Assembly (NCBI RefSeq): GCF_003121585.1
Contig: NZ_QEOO01000026.1
Location: 1 to 64,000 of the forward strand
Length of the DNA: 64,000 bases
Reading direction: 5' to 3'
Source: Nocardioides speluncae
GTDB lineage: Bacteria > Actinomycetota > Actinomycetes > Propionibacteriales > Nocardioidaceae
The position numbers and the translations under genes were made by a program. The notes beneath the pieces were generated by a model, which worked only from the letters and a program-made list of their open reading frames with translations, searched no databases and was not told the origin of the DNA. Shown here piece after piece: positions 44,472 through 52,576 of the stretch (its first letter is position 1; each line of letters opens with the position of its first letter).

Positions 44472-45730
44472 TGGTGAACGACCTCAGGCGGCTCCTGCGC
44501 GACAGCGTGACCGCACCGCCACCGGACCGGATGCGGATGACCGACGTGCTCGGCACCGGCAAGCGGAAGGTACGGCGCCGGCGCACGGCCGCGCTTGCCG
44601 GCGTGGCCGCCGCGGTGATCGGCATCGTCGGGCTCGCCGGCCTCGTCGGCGGCGGGATGTCCCCACGGCCGGACGACTCCTCGGTCGCCGACCGCAGCAA
44701 CGACCCGGTCGGCCGGGTGCTGCGGCTGGACGACGCGGAGGCCGCCAAGGAGGGCCGCGACTACGACGTGCTCACCACGCAGACCAACGCCCACCTCGAC
44801 CAGGAGAACGGCCAGTACTTCGACGGGTTCACCGACGACGGGCTGGTGTTCGTCCAGGACGGCCCCCGCGGCAAGGACTCCCGGGTCCGGTACGGGCTGC
44901 TCGACCCCGAGACCGGCATCAGGTCCTGGCTGCCCACCCCGCCGGTGCACCTGGAGCAACCGATCCACCTCGGCCGCTACCGCCTGCTGCTGCGCGCCGC
45001 CGCCGCGCCCGCCGGCGAGAACGGACCCGGCGTGTGGTCCTACGACCGGCGTACCCGGCAGTGGCGACACCTGGAGTGGCCGGACCTGCCCGCCGGAGCC
45101 GAGTACTCCGGCACCGTGCTCGGACCCGACAACCGCCTGTACGTCGGTCTGGCCAGCGGCTCGGACGGCGAGACCTTCGACCTGTGGTCGGTCGCGATCG
45201 ACGACCCGGCCGACGTCCGCGACGAGAAGACCGAGGTGGGCGACTTCGACATCGCCGGGACCCGGCTGGTCTGGACCGACGTCTCCAGCAGACCGATCAG
45301 CAAGGTGACGGTCCGCGACCTCGAGACCGACGAGGAGGACAGCTTCGATCCGCAGTCCGGCGACCGCTGCAACCAGCTCGAGCTCCAGGCCACCGCGACC
45401 CGGATCGTGCTCACCGAGCACTGCGGGACCAAGGACCGGGTGCGCGACGACCGGATCCAGGTCGTGGACTACGACGGCGAGCCGGTGCTGACGGTGCGCG
45501 GCGACGGCTCGGACATCGCACAGGCGGGCGACGACCGGCTGCTGGTCGACTCCTACGGACCGAAGCCGGGCAGCTACCTGTACCGCTTCGACACCGGGGA
45601 CTGGCTGCGGGTGACCGAGGAGACCTCGCGCTACGGCCTGATCAACGACGCCTGGGCGGACCTGCAGACCTGGCACACCCCCGCCAACGGCTGGAGGGGC
45701 GCCAAGCAGTGGGTCGTGAGGCTCAAGTGA
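44471..45730 (+). CDS. Putative membrane-anchored anti-sigma protein, module 2
   Basis: A 419-residue protein with the topology of the partner in module 1. It has a short N-terminal cytoplasmic segment (MVNDLRRLLRDSVTAPPPDR), a basic stretch KRKVRRRR, one membrane helix (AALAGVAAAVIGIVGLAGLV), and an extracytoplasmic region with repeated strand motifs (GVWSYDRRTRQWRHLEW, NRLYVGLASGS, FDLWSVAI). Both partners carry a DDAxxAxEGxxY segment just outside the membrane. The stop overlaps the next gene by 4 nt, so sigma, partner and the membrane protein at 45727 form one coupled unit. The anti-sigma role is inferred. Confidence 0.7.
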   Translation: MVNDLRRLLRDSVTAPPPDRMRMTDVLGTGKRKVRRRRTAALAGVAAAVIGIVGLAGLVGGGMSPRPDDSSVADRSNDPVGRVLRLDDAEAAKEGRDYDVLTTQTNAHLDQENGQYFDGFTDDGLVFVQDGPRGKDSRVRYGLLDPETGIRSWLPTPPVHLEQPIHLGRYRLLLRAAAAPAGENGPGVWSYDRRTRQWRHLEWPDLPAGAEYSGTVLGPDNRLYVGLASGSDGETFDLWSVAIDDPADVRDEKTEVGDFDIAGTRLVWTDVSSRPISKVTVRDLETDEEDSFDPQSGDRCNQLELQATATRIVLTEHCGTKDRVRDDRIQVVDYDGEPVLTVRGDGSDIAQAGDDRLLVDSYGPKPGSYLYRFDTGDWLRVTEETSRYGLINDAWADLQTWHTPANGWRGAKQWVVRLK

Positions 45731-47322
45731 ACGACCTCCACCTCAACCAGCCGCGGCGCGCGACGCTCGCGCCCACGCTGACCACGCTTCCGGGCGCGGT
45801 CTGGACCGCCGCCGTACTCGCCGGGCTGCTGCGACTGCCCGGCCTGCTGTGGCCGATCCGTCCCGACGAGGCCGGGTTCACGCTGGTCGCCCGGGCGTGG
45901 GACCCCCGGTCCGACAGCATGTTCGGCGACTACTGGGTCGACCGGCCGCCGCTGGTGATCGCGCTGGTGAAGGCGGCCGACGCCGTGGGCGGGGCCTACT
46001 TCCTGCGGGCGGTCACCGCGCTCGCGTGCGTCTGGCTGGTGGTCGCGGCCGGCCAGACCGCGCGGCTGATCGCCGGCGACCGCGCTGGTGACCGTGCTGG
46101 TGATCGGGCGGCCATCTGGTCCGCCGTCGCCACGGCCGCGCTGACCAGCAGCGCCCTGATCGACCCGGTCGTCGCGAAGGGCGAGATCCTCGGCATCCCG
46201 CTGGTCGTCACCAGCTTCGGGCTGGCCCTGCTCGCGCTCCGCCAGGAGTCGCCGGCGCTCGCGGCGGCCGCCGGCCTGGTCGCGACCACCGCTCTCGGGC
46301 TGAAGCAGAACATGGTCGGCGGCCTGGTCTTCGGCGGCGTACTCCTGCTCGCGGCGTGGCTGACCGGCCAGATCCCGCGGACGACGTTCCGGCGGCTGGC
46401 ACGGGCGGCCGCGGCCGGCGCCGCCGTCCCGGTGCTGGCCACGGTGGCGTGGGCGGTCGGCTCCGGGGTCCGCCTCGATGCGCTGTGGTACGCCGTGTTC
46501 GGCTTCCGCGGAGACGCCTTCGCGGTGATCGCGTCCGGACCGGCCGGAGCCCCGCACGCCCGGGCCTGGCAGATGGTCGGCATCGTGCTGCTCAGCGGGC
46601 TCGCCTGGATCCTCGCCGGTTTCCTGACCCGGCTCGGTGCCGCCTGGCGGCTCGACCGCACCGTCACGGCGGCGACGCTGGCGGTGATCCTGGTCGACAC
46701 AGCGGGCCTGGTGCTGGGCGGCAGCTACTGGCGGCCGTACCTGTTCCTGCTGCTGCCGGGCGCCGCCCTGTGCGTCGCGCTCTTCGCCGGGCTCGACACG
46801 CGCGAGGGCGCGGCGATGCGGACCGGTGTCGTCGGCGCTGTGTTCTCGTGCGGGGTTTCGTGGGTGATCTTGGCGCTGGCGGCCACCGGCGGCGCCGTCA
46901 AGCCGAGCGAGTACTACACCGGCGAGGCGGTGCGCGGCGCGGCCGTCCCGGGCGACACCCTGGTCGTCTTCGGCGGCCGGGCCGACATCCAGTACGCCTC
47001 CGGCCTCTCCTCGCCGTACCCGTACCTGTGGAGCCTGCCGATGCGGACCCGCGACCCCGACCTCGCCGAGCTCCGCACGGTGCTCGCGGGCGACGATGCT
47101 CCGACCTGGATCGTGGAGTGGGTCGACTTCCACGCCTGGGAGACGCCGGGCGCCGACGCGCTCGAGCGGATGGTGCACGCGCGGTACGACGTACACGGCC
47201 TGGGCTGCGACGACCGGCCCATCTATCTGCGCCGAGGCGTGATCCGCCCGCCGCTCGTCCTCGACTGCGACCAGCCGTGGAGCTGGCGAGGCCGCGCCGC
47301 TCAGGTCGTGTCCGTGGGCTGA
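45727..47322 (+). CDS. GT-C-like integral membrane protein, copy 2
   Basis: A 531-residue polytopic protein paralogous to that at 42399. Shared segments include RPDEAGFTLVARAWDP, DSMFGDYWVDRPPLVIAL, LGLKQNMVGGLVFGGVLLLA, GGSYWRPYLFLLLPG and YPYLWSLPMRTRDPDLAEL. About ten membrane helices are predicted. It probably transfers a sugar from a lipid carrier to an envelope acceptor. GTG 45727 overlaps the stop of the anti-sigma-like gene (GTGA). Membership in the sigma operon suggests that the envelope change it makes is part of the stress response. Confidence 0.82.
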   Translation: MNDLHLNQPRRATLAPTLTTLPGAVWTAAVLAGLLRLPGLLWPIRPDEAGFTLVARAWDPRSDSMFGDYWVDRPPLVIALVKAADAVGGAYFLRAVTALACVWLVVAAGQTARLIAGDRAGDRAGDRAAIWSAVATAALTSSALIDPVVAKGEILGIPLVVTSFGLALLALRQESPALAAAAGLVATTALGLKQNMVGGLVFGGVLLLAAWLTGQIPRTTFRRLARAAAAGAAVPVLATVAWAVGSGVRLDALWYAVFGFRGDAFAVIASGPAGAPHARAWQMVGIVLLSGLAWILAGFLTRLGAAWRLDRTVTAATLAVILVDTAGLVLGGSYWRPYLFLLLPGAALCVALFAGLDTREGAAMRTGVVGAVFSCGVSWVILALAATGGAVKPSEYYTGEAVRGAAVPGDTLVVFGGRADIQYASGLSSPYPYLWSLPMRTRDPDLAELRTVLAGDDAPTWIVEWVDFHAWETPGADALERMVHARYDVHGLGCDDRPIYLRRGVIRPPLVLDCDQPWSWRGRAAQVVSVG

Positions 47323-47446
47323 GCCGCCTTCTTCTGCCGGAGATGCCCACTGGTCACCCGCCGGTCGCGCTGCAGACAGGCTGCGCACCGCTCGTGGCCC
47401 CTCGCTGCCGCGAGCATGCGGCTGTCAGCAGAGGAAAGGAAAGCTC

Positions 47447-49132
47447 GTGTACCGAAACAAGCGCACCATCGCCACCACCGGCGCCCTGGCCTGTCTCCTC
47501 GCGGTCGGCACCGTTGCCGCGACCGCCGTCATCCCGGCTCCGGCTCCGGTCGAGCCGGGCTTCACCAACGACCGCTCCGCCACCCTCGCCAAGCAGATCA
47601 AGTCGGCCAAGCCGCGCAACGTCATCCTGATCATCGGCGATGGCATGGACGACTCGATCATCACCGCCGCCCGCAACTACGAGCTCGGCGCCGACGGCCG
47701 CTTCAAGGGCCTGGACGCGCTGCCGTTCACCGGCGCGATGACCACCCACGGCCTCAAGGTCGGCCCAGGTCCGGACTACCAGATCGCCTACGTCTCCGAC
47801 TCCGCCCCGACCGCCAGCGGCTGGTCGACCGGGAAGAAGACCGTCGACGGTCGCCTGTCGCAGGGCCCGAGCACGGCGGCGGAGGTCCCGGGGACCGACT
47901 ACGAGACGGTGCTGGAGAAGTACAAGAAGGCCGGCAAGCGGGTCGGCAACATCACCACCTCCGAGATCACCGACGCCACCCCGGCCGCTGCCGGCGCGCA
48001 CATCAACGCGCGCGGCTGCCATGGCCCGACCGACATGGCGGCCTGCGCCTCCGCGCGGAAGTCGGCCGGCGGCAAGGGCTCCATCGCCGAGCAGCTGGTC
48101 GACAACAAGATCGACGTACTCATGGGTGGCGGCAAGAACCGCTACAACCAGGCCACCGACGCCGGCCCGACCGCGCTGGCCTACGCCCAGGCCCAGCACA
48201 AGTACCGCCTGGTCGAGGACAAGGCTGCTCTCGACGGCATCACCTCGCTCGAGGACGGTCCGGTGCTCGGCCTGTTCGCCGGCGGCAACATGACCCCGCG
48301 CTACCAGCCGCTGGTCGCCACCGCCCCGCCCGGCGCGGGCAGCGACACCACAAAGTGCCAGGACGCCGACCGCGGCAACCAGCCCGACCTGTCCGCGATG
48401 ACCGACAAGGCGATCAAGCTGCTCGACAACCCGAAGGGCTTCTTCCTCCAGGCCGAGTCCGCAATGATCGACAAGCAGGAGCACGCCTCGGACATCTGCG
48501 GCGCGATCGGTGACCTCCGCGAGCTCGACGAGGTCGTCCAGGTGGCTCTGAAGTTCCAGGAGAAGAACCCCGACACCCTGATCGTGGTCACCGGCGACCA
48601 CGCGCACTCCACGCAGATCGTCGGCGGTAACACCGACGGCAAGCAGACCGCGACGATCCAGACCGCCGACGGCGACCCGATGACGGTGGCCTACTCCACC
48701 AGCGACGTCGGCTCCGACCACACCGGCACCCAGATCCGGGTCGCCGCGTCCGGTCCGCAGGCCGCCAACGTCACCGGCGTGATCGACCAGACCGACCTGT
48801 TCCGGACCCTGCTCGGACGGAGCCCGAGCAGCCTGCCCGGCCCGCCGGCGGCGAAGCCGTCGATCAGCGTGGTCGCGGCCGGCCAGATCAGCAAGAGCAA
48901 GCTGGCCCGCCCGGGCCTGCCGATCGCCGTCGCCGCCTCGGCGGGTAGGACGGTGCTGGTCAAGCTGGTCCAGAACCTCCGGACCCTGGCCAGCAAGCGG
49001 ATCGGCAAGAACGGCGGCATCCTGACCCTCCGCTCCGGCGTGGCCAAGGTGGGCAAGGTGACCGTCGTCGCCAAGGTCACCGGCGCCGGTGGCACCGCCA
49101 CCGCCACCCGAACCATCAAGGTCACCCGCTAA
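47447..49132 (+). CDS. Alkaline phosphatase with C-terminal extension
   Basis: Exported PhoA-family phosphomonoesterase of 561 residues. An N-terminal hydrophobic segment (IATTGALACLLAVGTVAATA) serves as signal. NVILIIGDGMDDSIIT holds the first metal-binding Asp. YVSDSAPTASGWSTGKKT includes the nucleophile Ser in the SDSAPTA segment. FFLQAESAMIDKQEHA, VVTGDHAHS and a late SDHTGT supply remaining metal ligands. After about residue 450 a beta-rich Ig-like tail (LPIAVAASAGRTVLVKLVQN and onward) is added. GTG 47447 follows GGAAAGGAAAG. No Pho-box was recognised upstream. The repeat block at 49141 follows. Confidence 0.9.
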   Translation: MYRNKRTIATTGALACLLAVGTVAATAVIPAPAPVEPGFTNDRSATLAKQIKSAKPRNVILIIGDGMDDSIITAARNYELGADGRFKGLDALPFTGAMTTHGLKVGPGPDYQIAYVSDSAPTASGWSTGKKTVDGRLSQGPSTAAEVPGTDYETVLEKYKKAGKRVGNITTSEITDATPAAAGAHINARGCHGPTDMAACASARKSAGGKGSIAEQLVDNKIDVLMGGGKNRYNQATDAGPTALAYAQAQHKYRLVEDKAALDGITSLEDGPVLGLFAGGNMTPRYQPLVATAPPGAGSDTTKCQDADRGNQPDLSAMTDKAIKLLDNPKGFFLQAESAMIDKQEHASDICGAIGDLRELDEVVQVALKFQEKNPDTLIVVTGDHAHSTQIVGGNTDGKQTATIQTADGDPMTVAYSTSDVGSDHTGTQIRVAASGPQAANVTGVIDQTDLFRTLLGRSPSSLPGPPAAKPSISVVAAGQISKSKLARPGLPIAVAASAGRTVLVKLVQNLRTLASKRIGKNGGILTLRSGVAKVGKVTVVAKVTGAGGTATATRTIKVTR

Positions 49133-49140
49133 CCCACCCG

Positions 49141-49280
49141 GCCCGTCTCGACGCACCAGAACGCCGACCCGGCCCGTCTCGACGCACCAGGACGCCGACC
49201 CGGCCCGTCTCGACGCACCAGGACGCCGACCCGGCCCGTGTTGACGCACCAGGACGCTGACCCGGCCCGTGTTGACGCGC
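49141..49280. repeat. Tandem 31-bp repeat, four full units plus a partial one
   Basis: Units start at 49141, 49172, 49203 and 49234, with a partial unit at 49265. Each begins GCCCGTCTCGACGCACCAG (or GCCCGTGTTGACGCACCAG) and ends GACGCCGACCCG. Units are directly abutting, with no spacers. A reverse copy of the start, CGTCGATACGGGCCGGGTC, occurs at about 49473-49491. Confidence 0.85.
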
Positions 49281-49301
49281 TTGATGTCAACACGGGCCGG
49301 G
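49261..49301 (+). terminator. Perfect hairpin at the end of the 31-bp repeats
   Basis: CCCGGCCCGTGTTGAC (49261-49276) and GTCAACACGGGCCGGG (49286-49301) pair perfectly around a 9-nt loop. It is made from the last repeat unit and the start of the 79-bp unit. It could terminate alkaline phosphatase transcription. Confidence 0.6.
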
Positions 49302-49460
49302 TGGGCTGACGAGCGCGAAGCGGTTTTCAGCCCACCCGGGGCTCCGCTGGCGGCGGTCTCTCAGGTCAAGACGGGCCGGGTGGGCTGACGAGCGCGAAGC
49401 GGTTTTCAGCCCACCCGGGGCTCCGCTGGCGGCGGTCTCTCAGGTCAAGACGGGCCGGGT
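49292..49460. repeat. Two tandem 79-bp units plus the start of a third
   Basis: Units 49292-49370 and 49371-49449 are identical; ACGGGCCGGGT at 49450-49460 starts a third. Each contains GGGTGGGCTGA..TCAGCCCACCC, an 11-bp hairpin around CGAGCGCGAAGCGGTTT. Nothing coding was recognised in 49133-49506. Confidence 0.9.
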
Positions 49461-49506
49461 CAGCGTTCTCATGCGTCGATACGGGCCGGGTCGTGTGGCT
49501 TCTAGG

Positions 49507-50244
49507 TCAGCCCGGGGTGAGGACGCAGAACTCGTTTCCCTCCGGGTCGGCGAGGACGTTCCACGCCGCATCGCCTTGGCCGACGTCGGCGTCGGTGGCG
49601 CCCAGGGCGTGCAGCCGGGCCACCTCTGCCGATTGATCGTCGCCGGGATACGGCCTCAAGTCGAGATGGACACGGGTCCAGACACTCCCCGCGTCGGGCG
49701 TGCGCACGAACTCCAGATACGGCCCGACACCCTGGGCCGAACGCAGCCTCGCGTGATCGTCGGTCACCTCGTGCACGGCCCAGTCCGTCGCCTCGCCCCA
49801 GAACTCGGCCATGGCCCGCGGATCCGCGCAGTGGACCACCGCAGCGGCGATCGGGCCGGTGTCCTGGTAGATCGGTCGAGGCTCCAGGACGCAAAACACG
49901 TTGCCCTCCGGATCGGCCAGAACCTCCCACGGCACGTCGCCCTGGCCCACGTCGGCGGATGTCGCACCGAGCTCCCTCAGGCGTGCGACCAGCTCCGCCT
50001 GATGGTCCACCGAGGTGGTGGCGAGATCGAGGTGTGCGCGGTACTTCACCGTTTCCGGATCCGGGACGGTGACGACATCGACGAACAGGACCCTGGGGTC
50101 GGGGTAGTCGAGGCCCGCGGGCTCGACGTTGGTCACGCTGGGTCCCTCGCTGGAGACGCCCCAGCCGAGTGCCGCCGCCCAGAACCCGCCGAGTGCCGCG
50201 TCGTCCCGGGCCTTGAAGTTCACCTGGACAAGTCTCAGAGCCAT
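49507..50244 (-). CDS. Two-domain VOC-family (glyoxalase-like) protein
   Basis: A 245-residue protein with two vicinal-oxygen-chelate domains. The first is MALRLVQVNFKARDDAALGG to WEVLADPEGNVFCVLEP, the second IAAAVVHCADPRAMAEFWGE to WNVLADPEGNEFCVLTPG. Such proteins bind metals or antibiotics, or act as lyases and dioxygenases; the role is open. ATG 50244 lies 49 bp after the methyltransferase stop in the same direction, suggesting an operon. This operon diverges from the HxlR regulator. Confidence 0.82.
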   Translation of the reverse strand: MALRLVQVNFKARDDAALGGFWAAALGWGVSSEGPSVTNVEPAGLDYPDPRVLFVDVVTVPDPETVKYRAHLDLATTSVDHQAELVARLRELGATSADVGQGDVPWEVLADPEGNVFCVLEPRPIYQDTGPIAAAVVHCADPRAMAEFWGEATDWAVHEVTDDHARLRSAQGVGPYLEFVRTPDAGSVWTRVHLDLRPYPGDDQSAEVARLHALGATDADVGQGDAAWNVLADPEGNEFCVLTPG

Positions 50245-50293
50245 GACAACCGACCCTATGTCCACGCACCTCCGGAACAGGTCGCCGCCCAGG

Positions 50294-51151
50294 TCAGCAA
50301 GTCCCGCTGACGACCAGCATCTCGCAGGGGCTGTCGAAACCGTCCGGTCCTTCGAACTGGGTGAGCTGCTCGGTGATCTCCGCCCACGCGCGCTCCTGGC
50401 CGGCCTGGTCGACCTTCGAGAGCATCTGCCCGAGCGCGCCGAACGACTCACGCTCGAACCGCACGCACTCGGCGGCGCTGGCCAGCCGGAACGGGGAAGG
50501 TACGGCGGTCACCGTGACGTCGGTGAGCCCGGCGTCGAGGAAGGCCTGCTCCGCGACACCCGGCGCCCCGAGGCTGAACGGCCCGGGCTGGCCCGGCAGC
50601 GGCGGCGGGAGCTCGGCGATCCGGCGGATGATCCCGACCGGGATCGAGAAGAACGGGTTGCGGTCGGCCGTGGAGTAGACCACCGCCGAGACCCGGCCAC
50701 CCGGGCGAAGCGCGCGGCACATCTCGGCGAGGGCCGCCTGCTGGTCGGGGAAGTAGATCAGCCCGACCCGGGAGATCGCGGCGTCGAAGCTGCCTGCCTC
50801 CACCGCCGACAGGTCCTCGCCGTCGGCCTCGAGCGTGTCGACGTTCGCCAGTTCGGCCTCGGTCGCGGCGGCCGCGGCGTACTCAAGGATCGTCGGTGAG
50901 ATATCGGTCGCCAGCACCCGGCCGCTCGGACCGACGGCCCGTGCCGCGACGAGGGTCTGGCCGCCGGCGCCGGCCGCGACGTCGAGCACGCGGCTACCGG
51001 TCGTGACCCCGGCGTCGCGGAGCATCGTGTCGGTGGCCAGTCCGAGCCAGCTCTCGATCGTGGGGCCCCAGCGATCCCAGGCGTCGGCGGCGGCCTCCCA
51101 CTGGGCGCGCGTCGTCTGCTTGAAGCCGACGGGATCGAAGGTGACAGTCAT
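50294..51151 (-). CDS. Class I SAM-dependent methyltransferase
   Basis: A 285-residue UbiE/MenG-like Rossmann methyltransferase. The SAM site is RVLDVAAGAGGQTLVAAR (motif I), VLATDISPTILEYA (motif II), and LEADGEDLSAVEAGSFDAAI (acidic loop and post-I). CRALRPGGRVSAVVY is motif III. ATG 51151 has AAGGAGAGG 9 nt upstream. Substrate unknown. It is divergent from the HxlR-type regulator at 51268, which probably controls it. Confidence 0.88.
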   Translation of the reverse strand: MTVTFDPVGFKQTTRAQWEAAADAWDRWGPTIESWLGLATDTMLRDAGVTTGSRVLDVAAGAGGQTLVAARAVGPSGRVLATDISPTILEYAAAAATEAELANVDTLEADGEDLSAVEAGSFDAAISRVGLIYFPDQQAALAEMCRALRPGGRVSAVVYSTADRNPFFSIPVGIIRRIAELPPPLPGQPGPFSLGAPGVAEQAFLDAGLTDVTVTAVPSPFRLASAAECVRFERESFGALGQMLSKVDQAGQERAWAEITEQLTQFEGPDGFDSPCEMLVVSGTC

Positions 51152-51267
51152 GGTGGTTCCTCTCCTTGGACGTTTCCTCAAGCGTCGTCCGCGAAGGAAC
51201 CTGCTCCCAGTGCTGGATCTGGACCCAACTGGTACAACTTCTGAACCGCCGGATGCACAATGAACGG

Positions 51268-51969
51268 ATGCGTGACTACGGCCAGTACTGCCCGGTGGCG
51301 CTGGCGAGCGCGGTGCTCGCCGACCGCTGGACGCCGTTGATCGTGCGCGAGCTGATCCTGGGCAGCCGCCGCTTCAACGACATCGACCGCGGACTACCCG
51401 GCATCTCCCGGAGCCTGCTTATGCAGCGGCTGCGGCACCTCGAACGCAAGGGCGTGCTCGAGCGGGTGCCGATCACCGGCGGCCGCGGCCACGAGTACCA
51501 GCTCACGCCGGCCGGCCGGGACCTCGAGGTCGTGATCATGTCGATCGGCGAATGGGCGGTGCGCTGGATGTTCGCCGAGCCGGAGCCTCAGGACGTCGAC
51601 CCGGTCACCCTGATCTGGTGGCTGTCGCGCCGTCTGGACCACGATCGACTGCCCGGGCAGCGAGTCGTGATCGAGTTCGACTTCCAGGCCGACACCGGCA
51701 CCGACCCGACCACTCTCTGGCTGATCCTCGAACGCCACGATGCCTCGGTCTGCACCCAGCATCCCGGCTTCGACTCCGAGGTGATCGTGCGGAGTACGCC
51801 GGTCAACCTGATGCGGGTCTTCTCCGGGATCACCACCCTGCCCAAGGCCACCGCTGCGGGCACGGTCACGGTTGCCGGCCCACCGCGACTGACCCGCGAC
51901 CTGCAGACGTGGTTCCTCTGGAGCCCGTTCGCACCCGCGGTACGGGCGCGCGCGGCCATTCAGAAATGA
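51268..51969 (+). CDS. HxlR-family transcriptional regulator with C-terminal SCP2-like domain
   Basis: A 233-residue regulator. MRDYGQYCPVALASAVLADR and WTPLIVRELILGSRRFNDI form the HxlR winged helix, including the conserved Cys in the YCPVA position that may sense redox or electrophiles. From about residue 110 a second domain (WWLSRRLDHDRLPGQRVVIE to DLQTWFLWSPF) resembles sterol-carrier-like pockets found in some HxlR proteins. ATG 51268 is chosen by family; ATG 51253 is an alternative. It is divergent from the methyltransferase/VOC operon. Confidence 0.85.
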   Translation: MRDYGQYCPVALASAVLADRWTPLIVRELILGSRRFNDIDRGLPGISRSLLMQRLRHLERKGVLERVPITGGRGHEYQLTPAGRDLEVVIMSIGEWAVRWMFAEPEPQDVDPVTLIWWLSRRLDHDRLPGQRVVIEFDFQADTGTDPTTLWLILERHDASVCTQHPGFDSEVIVRSTPVNLMRVFSGITTLPKATAAGTVTVAGPPRLTRDLQTWFLWSPFAPAVRARAAIQK

Positions 51970-52039
51970 CAGCCGCCACCTGGGCGGGATCCTCGCGGCG
52001 ACCCCCATGGCGGCCTGACTGACTGACTGACGCCGGCGG

Positions 52040-52068
52040 AAAGCGAGCGAAGAGCGACTGGAGAGCAC
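52040..52068 (+). promoter_or_regulatory. SARP-type heptamer direct repeats, site 1
   Basis: AAAGCGA-GCGA-AGAGCGA-CTGG-AGAGCAC: three related heptamers separated by 4 nt, an 11-bp period. This spacing is the known signature of SARP binding sites. It lies 58-86 bp before the membrane-protein gene at 52126. A matching pair stands at 55766-55783. Confidence 0.6.
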
Positions 52069-52087
52069 CTCCAGGAACCATCGCACC

Positions 52088-52129
52088 ATGAAGAGAACTG
52101 TGCTGGCGGAGATGGAGCTGGTCAGATGA
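52088..52129 (+). CDS. Possible 13-residue upstream ORF
   Basis: ATG 52088 reads MKRTVLAEMELVR and stops at TGA 52127-52129, which overlaps the ATG of the next gene (ATGA). This could couple translation of the membrane protein. It may also be chance. Confidence 0.25.
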   Translation: MKRTVLAEMELVR

Positions 52130-52500
52130 GCGAGTCGAACAAGATCACGCTGTGGGTCCTGGCGTGGCTCGGTCTTGGCGGGATCATCGGCTCAGCGGTG
52201 ACGCAGCTGGGCGTGCCCTCGTTCGTTGCGATGCCGGCCGGGTGGTTCCTCGGAAGCCTCCTGTTCTACGCGGTCCAGCGGAACATTTTCGTGCTGGTCG
52301 TCAGCCTGGTGCTGACGGCGATCCTGGCGGTCTGCCTGGTCATGATCGAGCTCGAGGCGCCCTCGGCCGTGACCGGCGGGGTGCTGATCGGATCGATCAT
52401 CGGACTGCCCACGTTGTTCCTGATCTGGGCGATGGTCTCGACCGGCCGCTCCGACCGGCGCACCGAGGCCGCCGAGGCCGCCGAGGCCGACCTGGGCTAA
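52126..52500 (+). CDS. Small polytopic membrane protein
   Basis: A 124-residue protein with four predicted helices: ITLWVLAWLGLGGIIGSAV, VAMPAGWFLGSLLFYA, IFVLVVSLVLTAILAVCLV and GGVLIGSIIGLPTLFLIWAM. The cytoplasmic tail is acidic and Ala/Glu-rich. ATG 52126 follows GGAG. No family is recognised. SARP-type repeats upstream and the AfsR-like gene downstream in the same direction suggest control by that regulator. A hairpin terminator follows at 52516. Confidence 0.7.
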   Translation: MSESNKITLWVLAWLGLGGIIGSAVTQLGVPSFVAMPAGWFLGSLLFYAVQRNIFVLVVSLVLTAILAVCLVMIELEAPSAVTGGVLIGSIIGLPTLFLIWAMVSTGRSDRRTEAAEAAEADLG

Positions 52501-52515
52501 CCCTCACCCCGCGGC

Positions 52516-52547
52516 GTCGGCCTCCGATCGGGTGTCCGGAGGCCGAC
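52516..52547 (+). terminator. Hairpin after the small membrane protein gene
   Basis: Perfect 11-nt arms GTCGGCCTCCG and CGGAGGCCGAC with a 10-nt loop, 16 bp after the stop at 52500. Confidence 0.7.
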
Positions 52548-52576
52548 CGTTCGGCGCACGGAACCCTCGACCATGC

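Noticed and set aside
49141..49280. CRISPR-like array
   Set aside because: The 31-bp units abut directly, without spacers, and no cas gene is present.
51152..51267. HxlR operator between the methyltransferase and regulator genes
   Set aside because: Only weak imperfect dyads are visible; none stands out.
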